A stretch of DNA of 64,000 bases from Agrobacterium salinitolerans (lineage in GTDB: Bacteria; Pseudomonadota; Alphaproteobacteria; Rhizobiales; Rhizobiaceae). Numbering within the stretch: position 1 is the first letter of the stretch; every line of letters starts with the position of its first letter. This document shows, one piece after another, positions 63,355-64,000 of this stretch. The notes beneath the pieces were generated by a model, which made no database searches, had not been told where the DNA came from, and worked only from the letters and a program-made list of their open reading frames with translations. The stretch lies in the NCBI RefSeq assembly GCF_002008225.1, contig NZ_MRDH01000006.1, positions 950,316 through 1,014,315 of the forward strand, read 5' to 3'. The translations under genes were made by a program, and so were the position numbers.

Positions 63355-64000
63355 ATGTCCGACACCAAGACCCTGCCCGAAACAATGCGCTTTATCGACC
63401 TGCCGTCCCATGGCGGCCCGGAAGTGATGCAGTCTTCAAAAGCGCCTTTACCGAAACCCGCCAAGGGCGAGATATTGGTGAAGGTCGAGGCGGCTGGGGT
63501 CAACCGTCCCGACGTCGCGCAAAGACAGGGCATCTATCCGCCGCCAAAAGGTGCAAGCCCGATTCTCGGGCTGGAAATCGCCGGCGAGGTGGTCGCGCTC
63601 GGTGACGGCGTTGACGAATTCAAGCCAGGCGACAAGGTCTGCGCGCTCGCCAATGGCGGCGGTTACGCCGAATTTTGCGCCGTTCCCGCCGGGCAAGCCC
63701 TGCCCTTCCCCAAGGGCTACGATGCCGTCAAAGCGGCCGCGCTACCGGAAACCTTCTTCACCGTCTGGGCCAATCTCTTCCAGATGGCGGGCCTGACGGA
63801 GGGTGAGACCGTGCTCATCCACGGCGGCACCAGCGGCATCGGCACGACGGCGATCCAGCTTGCGAAAGCCTTTGGCGCGGAGGTTTATACAACGGCGGGC
63901 TCAGCGGAAAAATGCGAGGCCTGCGTGAAGCTCGGCGCTAAGCGCGCGATCAATTACCGCGAGGAGGATTTCGCCGAGGTCGTGAAATCCGAAACCGGCG
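63355..64000 (+). CDS. NAD(P)H:quinone oxidoreductase, PIG3-type, N-terminal part (partial)
   Basis: The frame is open from the ATG at 63355 to the window end (215 codons seen). It has the zinc-independent MDR fold: [18 protein letters not shown] motif [35 protein letters not shown] and the NADPH loop [19 protein letters not shown]. It matches the PIG3/QorA quinone oxidoreductases that reduce quinones in stress defence. The 3' end lies beyond the window. The ribosome binding site (AGGAG) is 12 bases away, longer than usual. Confidence 0.85.
   Translation, partial: MSDTKTLPETMRFIDLPSHGGPEVMQSSKAPLPKPAKGEILVKVEAAGVNRPDVAQRQGIYPPPKGASPILGLEIAGEVVALGDGVDEFKPGDKVCALANGGGYAEFCAVPAGQALPFPKGYDAVKAAALPETFFTVWANLFQMAGLTEGETVLIHGGTSGIGTTAIQLAKAFGAEVYTTAGSAEKCEACVKLGAKRAINYREEDFAEVVKSETG

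Overview
The window looks like chromosomal DNA of an alphaproteobacterium of the Agrobacterium/Rhizobium group. The grounds are the high GC coding style, a dmeR-dmeF cobalt/nickel efflux pair, divergent ohr/ohrR, a protein with the Atu4866-type domain, a betI-betB-betA operon and rhizobial palindromic intergenic repeats. No rRNA, tRNA, CRISPR array, integrase or transposase was seen. I support about 70 protein genes; the first (oligopeptidase B C-terminus) and the last (quinone oxidoreductase N-terminus) are cut by the window edges.

Layout. 0-4 kb: a ProU-type quaternary amine or amino acid ABC transporter (X-W-V). 4-14 kb: metals, cobalamin and haem proteins: dmeRF with a perfect operator, a ZntR-type MerR regulator, a B12-riboswitch operon (cbtB-cbtA plus an unknown third gene), cytochrome c', a dihaem cytochrome c, a Mn-type metallophosphoesterase and iron superoxide dismutase. 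14-29 kb: housekeeping and regulator/enzyme pairs (a chemoreceptor, an IlvE-type aminotransferase, tam, an aldo/keto reductase, AraC/LysE, HxlR/SDR, a HerA-like ATPase, LysR/SDR). 29-37 kb: stress and defence-like functions: a MarR-controlled VOC/DUF1579/DUF899 operon, an ABC-F ATPase preceded by a probable leader peptide, a RES/Xre toxin-antitoxin pair and the organic peroxide pair ohr/ohrR. 37.3-39.3 kb: a compositionally different two-gene islet with an orphan protein and an RTX-repeat protein. 39-44 kb: two tandem L,D-transpeptidases and a ZntA ATPase with a duplicated metal-binding domain. 44-56 kb: a glycosyltransferase, a hydrolase, a ligase/exonuclease DNA repair pair, a MarR/MFS efflux pair, two glutathione transferases, an asparaginase and a ClC transporter. 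56-61 kb: a ParE-like toxin-antitoxin module, the choline-to-glycine-betaine operon betI-betB-betA with a BetI palindrome, and an orphan ParD-like antitoxin. 61-64 kb: an EAL-CBS-GGDEF signalling protein and the start of a quinone oxidoreductase.

The genes suggest a soil bacterium's stress chromosome: divalent metal export (DmeF, ZntA), peroxide and superoxide defence, osmoprotection (ABC importer and bet genes at opposite ends) and many small divergent regulator/enzyme pairs. The most useful regulatory inference inside the window is that the MerR gene at 6.3 kb and zntA at 41.3 kb carry the same CTCTAG-N3-CTRGAG dyad, linking them 35 kb apart. The most novel-looking items are the ABC-F leader ORF with overlapping hairpins, the unknown gene in the B12-riboswitch operon, the RTX/orphan islet, and the pair of inverted ~156-bp palindromic elements, one of which sits inside the bet operon. 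Nothing seen amounts to a clearly new multi-gene system.
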